Shown piece by piece: positions 36,569 to 45,382 of a stretch of DNA of 64,000 nt; position 1 is the stretch's first letter, and the number at the start of each line of letters is the position of its first letter. The notes under the pieces are model-generated. The model saw nothing but the letters and a program-made list of their open reading frames with translations, did no database searches and had not been told where the DNA came from. Position numbers and translations under genes: made by a program. The stretch is from an uncultured Agrobacterium sp. (GTDB lineage Bacteria; Pseudomonadota; Alphaproteobacteria; Rhizobiales; Rhizobiaceae): NCBI GenBank assembly GCA_913777615.1, contig CAJYTK010000022.1:186001-250000 (forward strand), given 5' to 3'.

Positions 36569-37633
36569 ATGAGCGGAATTCAAGAATTCGAGCGCGTGCT
36601 GGACGGAAGCGACAAGAACGTCGCCTCTTTCGATCAGCAACGCGTTTCCGCGCTCAAACGCGCCCAGCACTTTCTACACTCGACACCGGCCGCCGTGCCA
36701 CTCATCGTCCTGATCCTGTCGATTGCCATTTTCGGCCTGACGATCGGCGGACGATTCTTTTCATCTTACACTTTGACCCTTATTCTGCAGCAGATTGCGG
36801 TCGTCGGCATTCTCGGCTCGGCGCAGACGCTGGTCATTCTCACCGCCGGCATCGATCTTTCAATCGGCGTGGTGATGGTCATCTCCTCGGTCGTTATGGG
36901 CAATGTGGCGGTAACATACGGGCTGCCAACAGGAATCGCGGTGCTCGCAGGCTTCGTGGTCGGCGGTCTTTGCGGCCTTCTCAATGGCTTTCTTGTGGCC
37001 GTGGTCAAGCTGCCGCCCTTCATCGTCACTCTTGGTTCGTGGAATATCGTCATGGCGACGAATTTCATCTACTCCGCGAACGAGACAATCCGCGATGCTG
37101 ATGTGCAGCAGGCCGCTCCGCTGCTGCAAATCTTCGCTACCAACTTCCGGATCGGTTCTGCCATTTTCACACTCGGCGTCATTGCCATGGTGGCTCTTGT
37201 CGCTCTGCTTTGGTACATATTGAACCATACGGCCTGGGGACGTCATGTCTACGCTGTCGGTGACGATCCAGAAGCAGCAAAATTGTCCGGCATTCAGACC
37301 CGTCGCGTTCTTCTCAGTGTTTACACCATCGCTGGCGTGATTGCAGCCTTTGCAGCCTGGGTCGCCATCGGTCGTAACGGCTCTATCTCGCCGTCTGCTG
37401 CCGTCACCGACTACAACCTTCAGGCCATTACCGCGACGGTTATCGGTGGTATTTCGCTCTTCGGCGGGCGCGGCTCCATTCTCGGAACGCTTTTTGGCGC
37501 TATGCTCGTTGGTGTGGTCTCCATGGGCCTCAACATGCTCGGCGCAGACCCGCAGTGGAAGGTTATGTTGACCGGCTGGTTGATCATCGCCGCCGTCGCA
37601 GTGGATCAATGGATCAGAAAGGCAGCCGTCTGA
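36569..37633 (+). CDS. frcC: fructose ABC transporter permease
   Basis: A 354-residue membrane protein of the RbsC/AraH class with about ten helices. The family pattern is seen in LTAGIDLSIGVVMVISSVVMG, VKLPPFIVTLGSWNI and AVGDDPEAAKLSGIQTRRVLLSVY, the last being the cytoplasmic coupling loop. The ATG at 36569 follows GGAGGAGG. Its TGA overlaps the frcA ATG by one base, so permease and ATPase production are coupled. It forms the membrane channel for the sugar bound by FrcB. Confidence 0.93.
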   Translation: MSGIQEFERVLDGSDKNVASFDQQRVSALKRAQHFLHSTPAAVPLIVLILSIAIFGLTIGGRFFSSYTLTLILQQIAVVGILGSAQTLVILTAGIDLSIGVVMVISSVVMGNVAVTYGLPTGIAVLAGFVVGGLCGLLNGFLVAVVKLPPFIVTLGSWNIVMATNFIYSANETIRDADVQQAAPLLQIFATNFRIGSAIFTLGVIAMVALVALLWYILNHTAWGRHVYAVGDDPEAAKLSGIQTRRVLLSVYTIAGVIAAFAAWVAIGRNGSISPSAAVTDYNLQAITATVIGGISLFGGRGSILGTLFGAMLVGVVSMGLNMLGADPQWKVMLTGWLIIAAVAVDQWIRKAAV

Positions 37634-38427
37634 TGGCCCAGGATACGAACAGACAACCCATTCTTTCTGGTCATGGTCTCGTCAAGCGTTATGGCCGCGT
37701 GACCGCGCTGGACAATGCCGACTTCGATCTCTATCCGGGAGAAATCCTGGCGGTGATCGGTGACAACGGGGCAGGCAAGTCCTCGCTCATCAAGGCGCTC
37801 TCGGGAGCGATCCGCCCGGATGAAGGCGAGATCCGGCTGGAAGGCAAACCGGTTCAGTTCAAGACGCCGCTCGAGGCCCGCGATGCCGGTATCGAGACGG
37901 TCTATCAGAACCTCGCGCTTTCCCCGGCCCTGTCGATTACCGATAACATGTTTCTGGGACGAGAAATCCGCAAGCCGGGCATTCTCGGCTCGGTGTTCCG
38001 CAAACTCGACAATGCGGCAATGGACAAGTTTGCCCGAGAGAAGCTGTCCGAACTTGGTTTGATGACCATTCAGAACATCAATCAGGCGGTCGAAACGCTC
38101 TCCGGCGGTCAGCGTCAGGGTGTGGCAGTGGCCAGAGCCGCAGCCTTCGGCTCCAAGGTCGTCATTCTGGACGAACCGACGGCGGCACTTGGCGTCAAGG
38201 AAAGCCGACGCGTTCTGGAGCTCATTCTAGAGGTACGTAGCAGAGGCCTGCCGATCGTGCTCATCTCGCACAACATGCCGCATGTGTTCGAGGTCGCCGA
38301 CCGCATCCATATCCATCGTCTTGGTAGGCGCCTGTGCGTCATCAATCCGAAGGAACATTCGATGTCGGATGCGGTGGCCTTCATGACGGGCGCCAAGGAA
38401 CCGCCCCGCCAGGAGATTGCGGCGTAA
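37633..38427 (+). CDS. frcA: fructose ABC transporter ATPase (single domain)
   Basis: A 264-residue ATPase with one nucleotide-binding domain: Walker A GDNGAGKSSLI (about residues 41-51), signature LSGGQRQGVAVARA, Walker B VVILDEPTAALGV and switch His in LISHNMPHV. Unlike RbsA-type proteins, which carry two domains, this single-domain form matches FrcA of Sinorhizobium. The start overlaps the frcC stop (TGATG). A terminator follows 70 bases later, so no frcK gene is in this operon. Confidence 0.93.
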   Translation: MAQDTNRQPILSGHGLVKRYGRVTALDNADFDLYPGEILAVIGDNGAGKSSLIKALSGAIRPDEGEIRLEGKPVQFKTPLEARDAGIETVYQNLALSPALSITDNMFLGREIRKPGILGSVFRKLDNAAMDKFAREKLSELGLMTIQNINQAVETLSGGQRQGVAVARAAAFGSKVVILDEPTAALGVKESRRVLELILEVRSRGLPIVLISHNMPHVFEVADRIHIHRLGRRLCVINPKEHSMSDAVAFMTGAKEPPRQEIAA

Positions 38428-38496
38428 GGCGCCAAACGTATGGCCTGGGATGATCTTACGAGATCCTCCAAGGAGCCACCTTATTCTATCATCAGG

Positions 38497-38527
38497 ATTG
38501 CCGACCCCTCGGGGTCGGCAATTTTAC
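38497..38527 (+). terminator. intrinsic terminator of frcBCA
   Basis: A 12-bp perfect stem (ATTGCCGACCCC, 38497-38508, with GGGGTCGGCAAT, 38511-38522) followed by TTTTACG. It lies 70 bases after the frcA stop. The rest of the gap to 38678 holds nothing I recognise. Confidence 0.85.
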
Positions 38528-38678
38528 GTTTGCACATGGCCAAAACACGCTGAGCGGTCGCGTGTAAGGTCGTCTAGAGCATCTGACAGACAACCGGTCC
38601 TGTCGCGAGTCCAACATAACTCACGGCGCTTGAAAGGTCAGAACCCAATCATAAAGGAACAGGTCGGGCCGCAATGTC

Positions 38679-39788
38679 CTAATTTGGATTGACGACCTTG
38701 CTTGCCAGCTGGAACGGACTTGAAACCGTCGCTCCGACGGCATCTAGAACGAAGGCTCCTGCACGGCCAAGATCGTTGCCGCCGCCACGCCGCTTTTCGT
38801 CGAGCTTCGGCAACAGAGCGGCGAGCGCGGCATACCGATCGTGGTTTAAACCGTCAGAGGAATCGAGTTCCGAGATATCTATGAATTGGACACCCTCGCG
38901 TTTAGCTGCCGTTCTGATCTTCGGATCATTCACGTCCAGTGCGCCAACCCGGTCTCTTTCGCCAGCCAGGATGGACGCGGCCATCAAGGCCCGGTCGTCC
39001 TTGGACACGAGCACGGCGAGCGGCGGATTAAGACGACCGACGACCTCGATCTGCTTGCGAAACACATCTGTGTCGATATCCGGTGCCGCAAGCACCACCT
39101 GAAGCTTGGCGATGACGTCGTTACGGCCTTTAAGGCGAAGCTCGCGCAAGGCCTCCATGACCAGCCACGCCCCCATGCTATGGCCGAAGACGATGACATT
39201 CTTGCGTGGCGATTTCTGCGCGAGATCGATCAAGAGGTCTGCCAGGGCATCGCGGGAATAGGTGGCCGCTTCCTTGTCCGCAACATATCCTGTGACATTC
39301 GCCATGGAGGGCCACGAAAAGACGACAGGTATACCGTTGATATCCGCATCCGCCGCCATCTGCGTCGCCCGGAAGAGTGCTTCCTGGTAGCTGTAATTAT
39401 AGCCGTGGACGAAGAGGCCGACATCTTTACCGGAGGTGAGGATATCGGCGAGATCGCGCTTGAACGCGTCTTTCGGCAGCATGTCGCGATCTGTCACGAC
39501 GAAGTTCTTCTGAGGATCGGACTTTCTGGAAGGCCACTCGATCTTGCCCTTCTGGTGATCCGGCGGAATGGAAATTTCAAAGCGCGCATAATTCGGCGTC
39601 TCGGCACGCCCGTCACCAAAAGCCAATGTTTTGCCCGGCTCGCGCTCACGCGTACTGACGACATAGGCCGTGATGCTCTTACCCGATGCCACCCTCGTAT
39701 TGACGGCTTGCAATACTTCGGCGCCAGGCCGTGCGGCACATGACCCAAGCAGGCAAAGGGTGATAAGCAGAGAAACGAACCTGAGCAT
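38679..39788 (-). CDS. alpha/beta hydrolase lipoprotein (DUF900-like)
   Basis: A 369-residue predicted lipoprotein: the signal LRFVSLLITLCLLGSC ends in a lipobox with Cys17. The mature part has an alpha/beta hydrolase core with the nucleophile elbow VIVFGHSMGAWLVMEAL (Ser near residue 204), the oxyanion-type motif LFVHGYNYSYQEALFRATQ, and VVFSWPS, which are typical of the DUF900 group. A candidate acid residue is in APDIDTDVF. The natural substrate is not known. It is convergent with frcA and divergent from recF, so it is a single-gene unit. Confidence 0.82.
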   Translation of the reverse strand: MLRFVSLLITLCLLGSCAARPGAEVLQAVNTRVASGKSITAYVVSTREREPGKTLAFGDGRAETPNYARFEISIPPDHQKGKIEWPSRKSDPQKNFVVTDRDMLPKDAFKRDLADILTSGKDVGLFVHGYNYSYQEALFRATQMAADADINGIPVVFSWPSMANVTGYVADKEAATYSRDALADLLIDLAQKSPRKNVIVFGHSMGAWLVMEALRELRLKGRNDVIAKLQVVLAAPDIDTDVFRKQIEVVGRLNPPLAVLVSKDDRALMAASILAGERDRVGALDVNDPKIRTAAKREGVQFIDISELDSSDGLNHDRYAALAALLPKLDEKRRGGGNDLGRAGAFVLDAVGATVSSPFQLASKVVNPN

Positions 39789-39981
39789 GAAAAATATCCG
39801 CTAAATTAGACAGGCATCGATAGCGAGAATTTCCGTGCCTGGCAATCGGACCGACGCGCACGTAAACGTAAGCGACATTTCGGTCGTAAGTTGGCCTGTA
39901 ACCGGACGCTCTTTCAGTGAAAGCCGTTCCGAAACCGTTCGGGATACTGTAGGTCGTAGGCATGACGATTCTGGATATGGC

Positions 39982-41106
39982 ATGACGGCCAAGGTTTTCC
40001 TGTCACGACTGAAGCTCACGGATTTCCGCAACTACGCGGAGGTATCCTTGCGGTTGGATGAACGCCATGTCGTGCTGACTGGCGATAACGGCTCCGGCAA
40101 GACGAACCTGCTGGAGGCCGTCTCGTTTCTCTCGCCAGGTCGGGGTTTGCGCCGCGCCGTTCTTTCCGATGTCACCCGTGTCGGCGCGGAGGGGACAGGA
40201 TTCTCGGTGTTCGCCGATGTTTCCGGTATGGATGGGGATGTCGCGATCGGTACAGGCATCGAGGGAGATGACGAAACGCCATCTCGACGTCTGCGCCTCA
40301 ACGGAACCTCGGTCAGATCCGTCGATGAATTGACCGATCACTTGCGGGTCCTTTGGCTGACCCCATCGATGGACGGGCTTTTCACCGGCTCTTCTTCGGA
40401 TCGTCGCCGTTTCCTCGATCGCCTTGTTCTTTCCCTCGACCCGTCGCATGGACGGCGTGCCAGCGACTTCGAAAAGGCGATGCGCCAGCGCAACCGCCTT
40501 CTTTCCGATGGTCGCCTCGATCCCGTCTGGCTCGACGGTATCGAGAAGCAAATGGCGGAGCTTGGTATTGCCATGGCTGTTGCGCGCCATGAGATGCTGG
40601 GTTTGCTGCGCACGCTGATCGATAGCCGTTCCGGCGACACCGGCTTTCCAAAAGCCATGCTGACTTTGTCAGGCTTTCTCGATGATGAGTTCCATCGACC
40701 GGCGGTGGACCTGGAGGATGGGTATTTCGCCACCTTGCGTGAGAACCGGTATCGGGACGCAGCAGCCGGGCGCACGCTGGACGGACCGCATCGCGCCGAC
40801 CTTTTCGTGCGGCACGCTGAAAAGGACATGGACGCCGCACGCTGCTCCACTGGCGAACAGAAGGCCCTCCTCGTCGGTCTTGTTCTCGCGCATGCACAAC
40901 TGACTGCCAATATGACCGGTCACGCTCCGGTGCTGCTTCTGGACGAGATTGCCGCGCATCTGGATGAAGGCCGTCGTGCCGCGCTTTTCGACCTCATCCA
41001 CGCGCTTGGCGGCCAGAGTTTCATGACAGGGACGGATGCAGCAATGTTTTCGGCATTGCGGGATCGCGCACAGTTTTTCACCGTGTCGCATGGCAGCGTG
41101 TCATGA
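39982..41106 (+). CDS. recF: DNA replication and repair protein RecF
   Basis: SMC-like ATPase that loads RecA at single-stranded gaps with RecO and RecR. It has 374 residues. The N-terminus VFLSRLKLTDFRNYAEVSL leads to Walker A TGDNGSGKTNLLEAVSFLSPGRGLR (core GDNGSGKTN), and the C-terminal signature LDGPHRADLFV, STGEQKALLVGLVLAHA and Walker B PVLLLDEIAAHLD are complete. The start at 39982 was chosen to give the usual short N-terminus. A longer frame to 39835 is not conserved. It is not next to dnaN/gyrB, which is usual for this group. recR lies 20 kb away in the window. Confidence 0.95.
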   Translation: MTAKVFLSRLKLTDFRNYAEVSLRLDERHVVLTGDNGSGKTNLLEAVSFLSPGRGLRRAVLSDVTRVGAEGTGFSVFADVSGMDGDVAIGTGIEGDDETPSRRLRLNGTSVRSVDELTDHLRVLWLTPSMDGLFTGSSSDRRRFLDRLVLSLDPSHGRRASDFEKAMRQRNRLLSDGRLDPVWLDGIEKQMAELGIAMAVARHEMLGLLRTLIDSRSGDTGFPKAMLTLSGFLDDEFHRPAVDLEDGYFATLRENRYRDAAAGRTLDGPHRADLFVRHAEKDMDAARCSTGEQKALLVGLVLAHAQLTANMTGHAPVLLLDEIAAHLDEGRRAALFDLIHALGGQSFMTGTDAAMFSALRDRAQFFTVSHGSVS

Positions 41107-41142
41107 TAGGGCTTCTCCTATTGACGTTCCGGAGACAGGATC

Positions 41143-41901
41143 ATGGATGCTCTTAGCCCCGAGGAAATTGAACGCTACAAGCGACATATTCTTCTGCCCG
41201 AGATCGGCGGCATGGGGCAGCAGCGACTGAAGACAGCCAAGGTGCTGGTGATCGGCGCAGGCGGCCTCGGCGCGCCGGTGCTCTACTATCTTGCCGCAGC
41301 AGGCATAGGGACACTCGGTATTATCGACGATGATGTTGTCTCTTTGTCGAATCTTCAGAGACAGGTCATTCATGACACCGGCACGATCGGCGAGCTAAAA
41401 ACCGAAAGCGCACGCCGCAGCATTTCCCGGCTCAATCCGCATGTGCGCACGCTGCATTTCGAAGAACGCTTTTCCCGTCTCTGGGCCCATGATCATCTGA
41501 CGTCCTTCGATCTCGTCATTGACGGATCCGACAATTTCGATACCCGCTATGCGGCGGCCGATGCAGCCGAAGCGGCAAAGGTGCCGCTGGTGACTGGCGC
41601 TGTCGGTCGGTTCGATGGCTCTGTCACGGTACTGAAGCCCTATGCAGAAGGTCCAGACGGCACGTTGCTGCCACGCTACCGCGATCTCTTTCCTGCGCCG
41701 CCGCCGGAGGGCCTTGTTCCATCATGCGCGGAAACCGGCATTATCGGCGCGCTGACGGGCGTCATTGGTACGACGATGGCCATGGAAGCAATCAAGATCA
41801 TTACCGGAGCGGGAGAGCCACTGATTGGCCGACTGCTTCTCTATGACGCGCTCGCCGCCCGCTTCGACACCATTCGCTACAAGAGGCGCCAGGCAGCATG
41901 A
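41143..41901 (+). CDS. MoeB/ThiF-family adenylyltransferase lacking the zinc cysteines
   Basis: An E1-like enzyme (252 residues) that adenylates the C-terminus of a small sulfur carrier (MoaD or ThiS). The N-terminal motif RYKRHILLPEIGGMGQQRL, ATP loop VLVIGAGGLGAPVLYYLAAAG, LSNLQRQ with Arg finger, and DGSDNFDTRYAAAD are intact. The single Cys in VPSCAETGIIGALTGVIG matches the conserved active-site Cys. The four zinc-binding Cys of E. coli MoeB and ThiF are absent. The ribosome site GGAGACAGG precedes the ATG. It overlaps the next gene by 4 bases. Whether it serves molybdopterin or thiamine synthesis is unclear. Confidence 0.88.
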   Translation: MDALSPEEIERYKRHILLPEIGGMGQQRLKTAKVLVIGAGGLGAPVLYYLAAAGIGTLGIIDDDVVSLSNLQRQVIHDTGTIGELKTESARRSISRLNPHVRTLHFEERFSRLWAHDHLTSFDLVIDGSDNFDTRYAAADAAEAAKVPLVTGAVGRFDGSVTVLKPYAEGPDGTLLPRYRDLFPAPPPEGLVPSCAETGIIGALTGVIGTTMAMEAIKIITGAGEPLIGRLLLYDALAARFDTIRYKRRQAA

Positions 41902-42371
41902 CAGAGATTGTTCGAATCGACGAAAACTTCAACCGCGTAGAGGAATTGCTGGCGCTGATCATGTCGTCATTCGCCAGTATGGACGGCGTGATCGATCCGC
42001 CTTCCTCGGCGCATCGGCTGACACCTGATAATCTGCGTCAGAAGATCGGCCAAGAAAGTGCATTCGTCGCTTTCGACGGGGACCAAATGCTCGGATGCAT
42101 TTTTTGCAAACCGGAAACGAACTCGCTCTATATCGGCAAGCTTGCCGTGTCTCCCGCCGCCCAAGGTCGCGGCATCGGTCGCGCCTTGCTAAGCGCAGCT
42201 GAGGATTTGGCGCGTCAGCTGCCGCTGCCAAGTCTTCGTTTGGAAACCCGCATCGAACTCGTCAACAATCACCGGCAGTTCACGTCATGGGGTTTCAGCA
42301 AGACAGCCGAGAATTCGCACGCCGGATATGATCGTGTGACGTCAATCGAAATGACGAAGCGTCTGGCTTGA
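41898..42371 (+). CDS. GNAT-family N-acetyltransferase
   Basis: A 157-residue acyl-CoA transferase. The acetyl-CoA pyrophosphate loop is visible in KLAVSPAAQGRGIGRALLSAAEDLA (core QGRGIG, near residue 94), followed by LRLETRIELVNNHRQFTSWGF, the usual beta4-beta5 region. The substrate is unknown. Its ATG overlaps the MoeB-like stop by 4 bases (ATGA), so they are translated together. No functional link between the two families is established, so coupling may be only regulatory. Confidence 0.88.
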   Translation: MTEIVRIDENFNRVEELLALIMSSFASMDGVIDPPSSAHRLTPDNLRQKIGQESAFVAFDGDQMLGCIFCKPETNSLYIGKLAVSPAAQGRGIGRALLSAAEDLARQLPLPSLRLETRIELVNNHRQFTSWGFSKTAENSHAGYDRVTSIEMTKRLA

Positions 42372-42414
42372 TCGCACCCTGCCGGGCAAAAGCACTGGGC
42401 GATTTTTCAACAAC

Positions 42415-42447
42415 GACATGCGACAAAACCAAGACCTTAAGCGTAGG
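42415..42447 (-). repeat. dispersed repeat, copy 2
   Basis: The reverse complement of this segment (CCTACGCTTAAGG onward, ending TTTTGTCGCATGTC) matches 13679-13711 at 28 of 33 positions by eye. It lies between the GNAT gene and the convergent hydroxyacid dehydrogenase gene. The long flanking arm of copy 1 is not clearly preserved here. Confidence 0.65.
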
Positions 42448-42475
42448 GAGCGGATATCAGAGATCGCGCCACGCT

Positions 42476-43480
42476 TCAGGCCCTGCCCGGCAGCACCCGG
42501 TTCGGCGGCCTGTGACCATCATAAAATGCGCGGATGTTGATGATGACCTTGTCGCCCATGTCGATGCGGCCTTCGATCGTGGCCGAACTCATATGCGGCA
42601 AGAGCACCACCCTGCCCTCCTTGGCGAGTTTGATGAGCTTTGGGTTGACGGCGGGCTCGTTCTCAAACACGTCGAGACCCGCACCGGCAATCTTGCCCTG
42701 CCGCAGGCACTCGATCATCGCCGCTTCATCGATGATATCGCCGCGCGCCGTGTTGACGATATAGCTCGTCGGCTGCATCAGCGCGAGGCGCCGAGCCGAG
42801 ATCAGATGATAGGTGGCAGGCGTCGACGGGCAGTTGACGGAGACGATGTCGACGCGCGCCAGCATCTGGTCGAGACTATCCCAATAGGTCGCTTCAAGCT
42901 CCGCTTCGGTCGCCGGGCTTACACGCTTGCGATTATGATAATGGATCGATAGCCCGAAGGCCTTGGCGCGGCGGGCAACGGCAGTGCCGATGCGGCCCAT
43001 GCCGACGATGCCGATACGCTTGCCCGACAGTCGGCGACCCAGCATCCAGGTCGGCGACCAGCCGCGCCAGTCATCCGATCCGTTGGCAAGCACCCGTGTG
43101 CCTTCGACAAGGCGGCGCGGAACGGCAAGCACAAGCGCCATCGTCATGTCCGCGCTGTCTTCCGTCAACACGTTCGGCGTATTGGTAACGGTTATGCCCT
43201 TGCGTGCCGCCGCGTCCACGTCGATATGATCGATACCGTTTGAAAAACTTGCGATCAATTTCAGTTGAGGACCAGCCTGCTCTATCATGGACGCGGTGAT
43301 GCGATCGGTCACCGTCGGAACCAGAACGTCAACACGCTGCATGGCCGCCAGAAGCTCCGCCTCCGTGCGAGGCGCATCTTCAATATTCAATTCAGCCTCG
43401 AACAGTTCCCGCATGCGGGTCTCGACCAGATCCGGCAGTTTTCGGGTCAAATAGACGGTCGGTCTCTTCTTGTTCGTCAT
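42476..43480 (-). CDS. D-isomer-specific 2-hydroxyacid dehydrogenase
   Basis: A 334-residue NAD(P)-dependent dehydrogenase of the glyoxylate/hydroxypyruvate reductase class. The Rossmann loop IGIVGMGRIGTAVARRAKAFG (core GMGRIG, near residue 156), the substrate loop SNGIDHIDVDAAARKGITVTN, and the catalytic Arg (VNTARGDIID), Glu (FENEPAV) and His (LLPHMSSAT) are all in place. It lacks the ACT or C-terminal domains of SerA, so 3-phosphoglycerate dehydrogenase is unlikely. Glyoxylate or hydroxypyruvate is the probable substrate. It is a single gene, divergent from the SH3 protein gene. Confidence 0.9.
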   Translation of the reverse strand: MTNKKRPTVYLTRKLPDLVETRMRELFEAELNIEDAPRTEAELLAAMQRVDVLVPTVTDRITASMIEQAGPQLKLIASFSNGIDHIDVDAAARKGITVTNTPNVLTEDSADMTMALVLAVPRRLVEGTRVLANGSDDWRGWSPTWMLGRRLSGKRIGIVGMGRIGTAVARRAKAFGLSIHYHNRKRVSPATEAELEATYWDSLDQMLARVDIVSVNCPSTPATYHLISARRLALMQPTSYIVNTARGDIIDEAAMIECLRQGKIAGAGLDVFENEPAVNPKLIKLAKEGRVVLLPHMSSATIEGRIDMGDKVIINIRAFYDGHRPPNRVLPGRA

Positions 43481-43660
43481 AGTCTGCAGGCACCTTGTTC
43501 AGAGGTCGTTAACCAGAAAGAGCGATAATTTGTTCATCAAGGGCGTTTCTACCAGACCCACCGGCGAAGACAAACAAATCTCGCATGTTGTTCCTTCGGC
43601 GATAGGACTGGGGTGCCCCTCAAACGTCATTCTCTTGTTCCATGGAAACGGTCAAACGAC

Positions 43661-44197
43661 ATGCGTAGCTTTGTCTCCATCCTCTGCATTGCATTGTCAT
43701 TGGGTTTTCTTCACACCACCGTCTCACCAGCACTTGCTCAGGGCGCTGCAAAGGGTGCCAGCGGCCTGCCACTACCGCGTTTCGTCAGCCTGAAATCAAA
43801 GCGTGTTAACATGCGCATCGGACCAAGCACGGACTATGCCGTCTCCTGGATGTATATGAAGTCCGGCATGCCGGTGGAAATCATTCAGGAATATGAAAAC
43901 TGGCGCCGCATCCGCGATGCGGACGGCACCGAGGGCTGGGTAAATCAGGCACTGCTGTCTGGCGAAAGAACCGCAGTCGCCGCTCCATGGATGCGCGGCA
44001 AGGGCAAGGACGTTTATGTCAATATGCGCCGGGAGCCGCAATCGAGCGCTTCTGTAGTGGCGAAGCTGGAGCCTGGCGTCCAGATCCGCATCGGCGAATG
44101 CAATGGCGATTGGTGCAAGGCGGAAGCCGATCACGTGGGCGGCTGGGTTTCGCAGGGCGAAATCTGGGGCGCCTATCCGGGCGAAGCGTTCAAATAA
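43661..44197 (+). CDS. secreted protein with two bacterial SH3 domains
   Basis: A 178-residue exported protein. The signal peptide (MRSFVSILCIALSLGFLHTT, then VSPALAQ) is followed by two SH3-like repeats: SKRVNMRIGPSTDYAVSWMYMKSGMPVEIIQEYENWRRI and GKDVYVNMRREPQSSASVVAKLEPGVQIRIGECNGDWCKAE, each ending in a Trp-containing Gly-Trp-Val turn (EGWVNQ and GGWVSQ). Such domains often bind peptidoglycan, so a cell-wall-associated role is likely. The start at 43661 was chosen because it begins the signal peptide. A frame starting at 43613 would bury it. Confidence 0.9.
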   Translation: MRSFVSILCIALSLGFLHTTVSPALAQGAAKGASGLPLPRFVSLKSKRVNMRIGPSTDYAVSWMYMKSGMPVEIIQEYENWRRIRDADGTEGWVNQALLSGERTAVAAPWMRGKGKDVYVNMRREPQSSASVVAKLEPGVQIRIGECNGDWCKAEADHVGGWVSQGEIWGAYPGEAFK

Positions 44198-44253
44198 ACG
44201 GCCATCCCCGCGCGCCTTGGAACCGGCGCACGGAGATCATTGTCATCGAATAA

Positions 44254-45246
44254 TCAAAGAAGCCCGTGCTTCTCGGCCAGCGCCTTCAGCGACGACATGG
44301 GACGCGGTCCGATCTGCTGTATGACGGCAGCGGCTGCAAGGCAGCCGAGCTTGCCGCTATCTTCCAGTGAACGCCCCTGCGTGTAGCCAAAAAGGAACCC
44401 GGAGGCGAAAAGATCGCCGGCGCCCGTCGTGTCGACGACATCGAAAACCGGATAGGCATCGACCTTCACCCGCTCGGTACCGCGCACAATCACGGCGCCC
44501 TCTTCGCTCATCGTCACGGCTGCGATCTTGCAGTCCTGTGCGATCTTGGTCAGCGCCAGATCGAAGTCTTCGGTTTCATAGAGCGACAGCGCTTCCTGCT
44601 TGTTCGCAAAGACGATATCGACTGTCCCCGAGCGCATCAGATCGAGGAACTCGTCGCGGTAGCGGCCGACGCAGAAACTATCGGACAGCGTCATGGAGAC
44701 TTCGCGACCGTTTTCATGGGCGATGCGGGCGCAATCACGGATCGCGTCCTTGGCGCGCGGCGGGTCCCAGAGATAGCCTTCGAAGTAGGTGACCTTCGAT
44801 TGTGCAACGATCTCAGGTTCCACGTCTTCCGGTCCAAGCTCGACGCAGGCGCCAAGATAGGTGTTCATGGAGCGCTCACCGTCTTCGGTGACGAAGATCA
44901 TCGAGCGAGCGGTGGGTGGAAAGGTGCCGCGTGGCTTCGTCTCGAAATAGACGCCCTGGGCGCGGATATCGTGCTGGAATATTTCGCCGAGCTGATCTTC
45001 GGCGACCTTGCCGAAATAGGCTGCGGGTGCTCCGAAATTGGCAATGCCTGCCGCCGTGTTGCCCGCACTTCCGCCGGAGGCTTCCAACGCCGGACCCATG
45101 AGCGAGTAGAGCAGTTCCGCGCGCTCGGCATCGATCAGGTTCATCGCGCCCTTGGTGATGGCGTTGTCGATGAGAAAGCTGTCATCGCAGCGGGAAATGA
45201 TATCCACGATGGCGTTGCCAACGGTCAGTACGTCGAATTTTGTCAT
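44254..45246 (-). CDS. PfkB-family nucleoside/sugar kinase, adenosine kinase type
   Basis: A 330-residue kinase of the ribokinase (PfkB) family. The N-terminal motif VLTVGNAIVDIISRCDDSFL, GGSAGNTAAGIANFGAPAAYFGKVAEDQLG and the C-terminal catalytic signature VVDTTGAGDLFASGFLFGYTQG (catalytic Asp in DTTGAGD) are complete. The closest style is the bacterial adenosine kinase subgroup, which would return adenosine to AMP. Other nucleosides or sugars are possible. It is convergent with the SH3 gene, and no nucleoside gene is adjacent. Confidence 0.88.
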   Translation of the reverse strand: MTKFDVLTVGNAIVDIISRCDDSFLIDNAITKGAMNLIDAERAELLYSLMGPALEASGGSAGNTAAGIANFGAPAAYFGKVAEDQLGEIFQHDIRAQGVYFETKPRGTFPPTARSMIFVTEDGERSMNTYLGACVELGPEDVEPEIVAQSKVTYFEGYLWDPPRAKDAIRDCARIAHENGREVSMTLSDSFCVGRYRDEFLDLMRSGTVDIVFANKQEALSLYETEDFDLALTKIAQDCKIAAVTMSEEGAVIVRGTERVKVDAYPVFDVVDTTGAGDLFASGFLFGYTQGRSLEDSGKLGCLAAAAVIQQIGPRPMSSLKALAEKHGLL

Positions 45247-45382
45247 GAGCCTCTTGTCCGAGCCGCACCGACCCGGTGCGTTATCCGGAACTCGGTCTTA
45301 AAGATTTCTGCCGACAAGAAAAGAGAAAAGGCGACTGCGCCTTGCAAGCTCATCCTCGACCGATCTTACCGCGTCATTTGCA

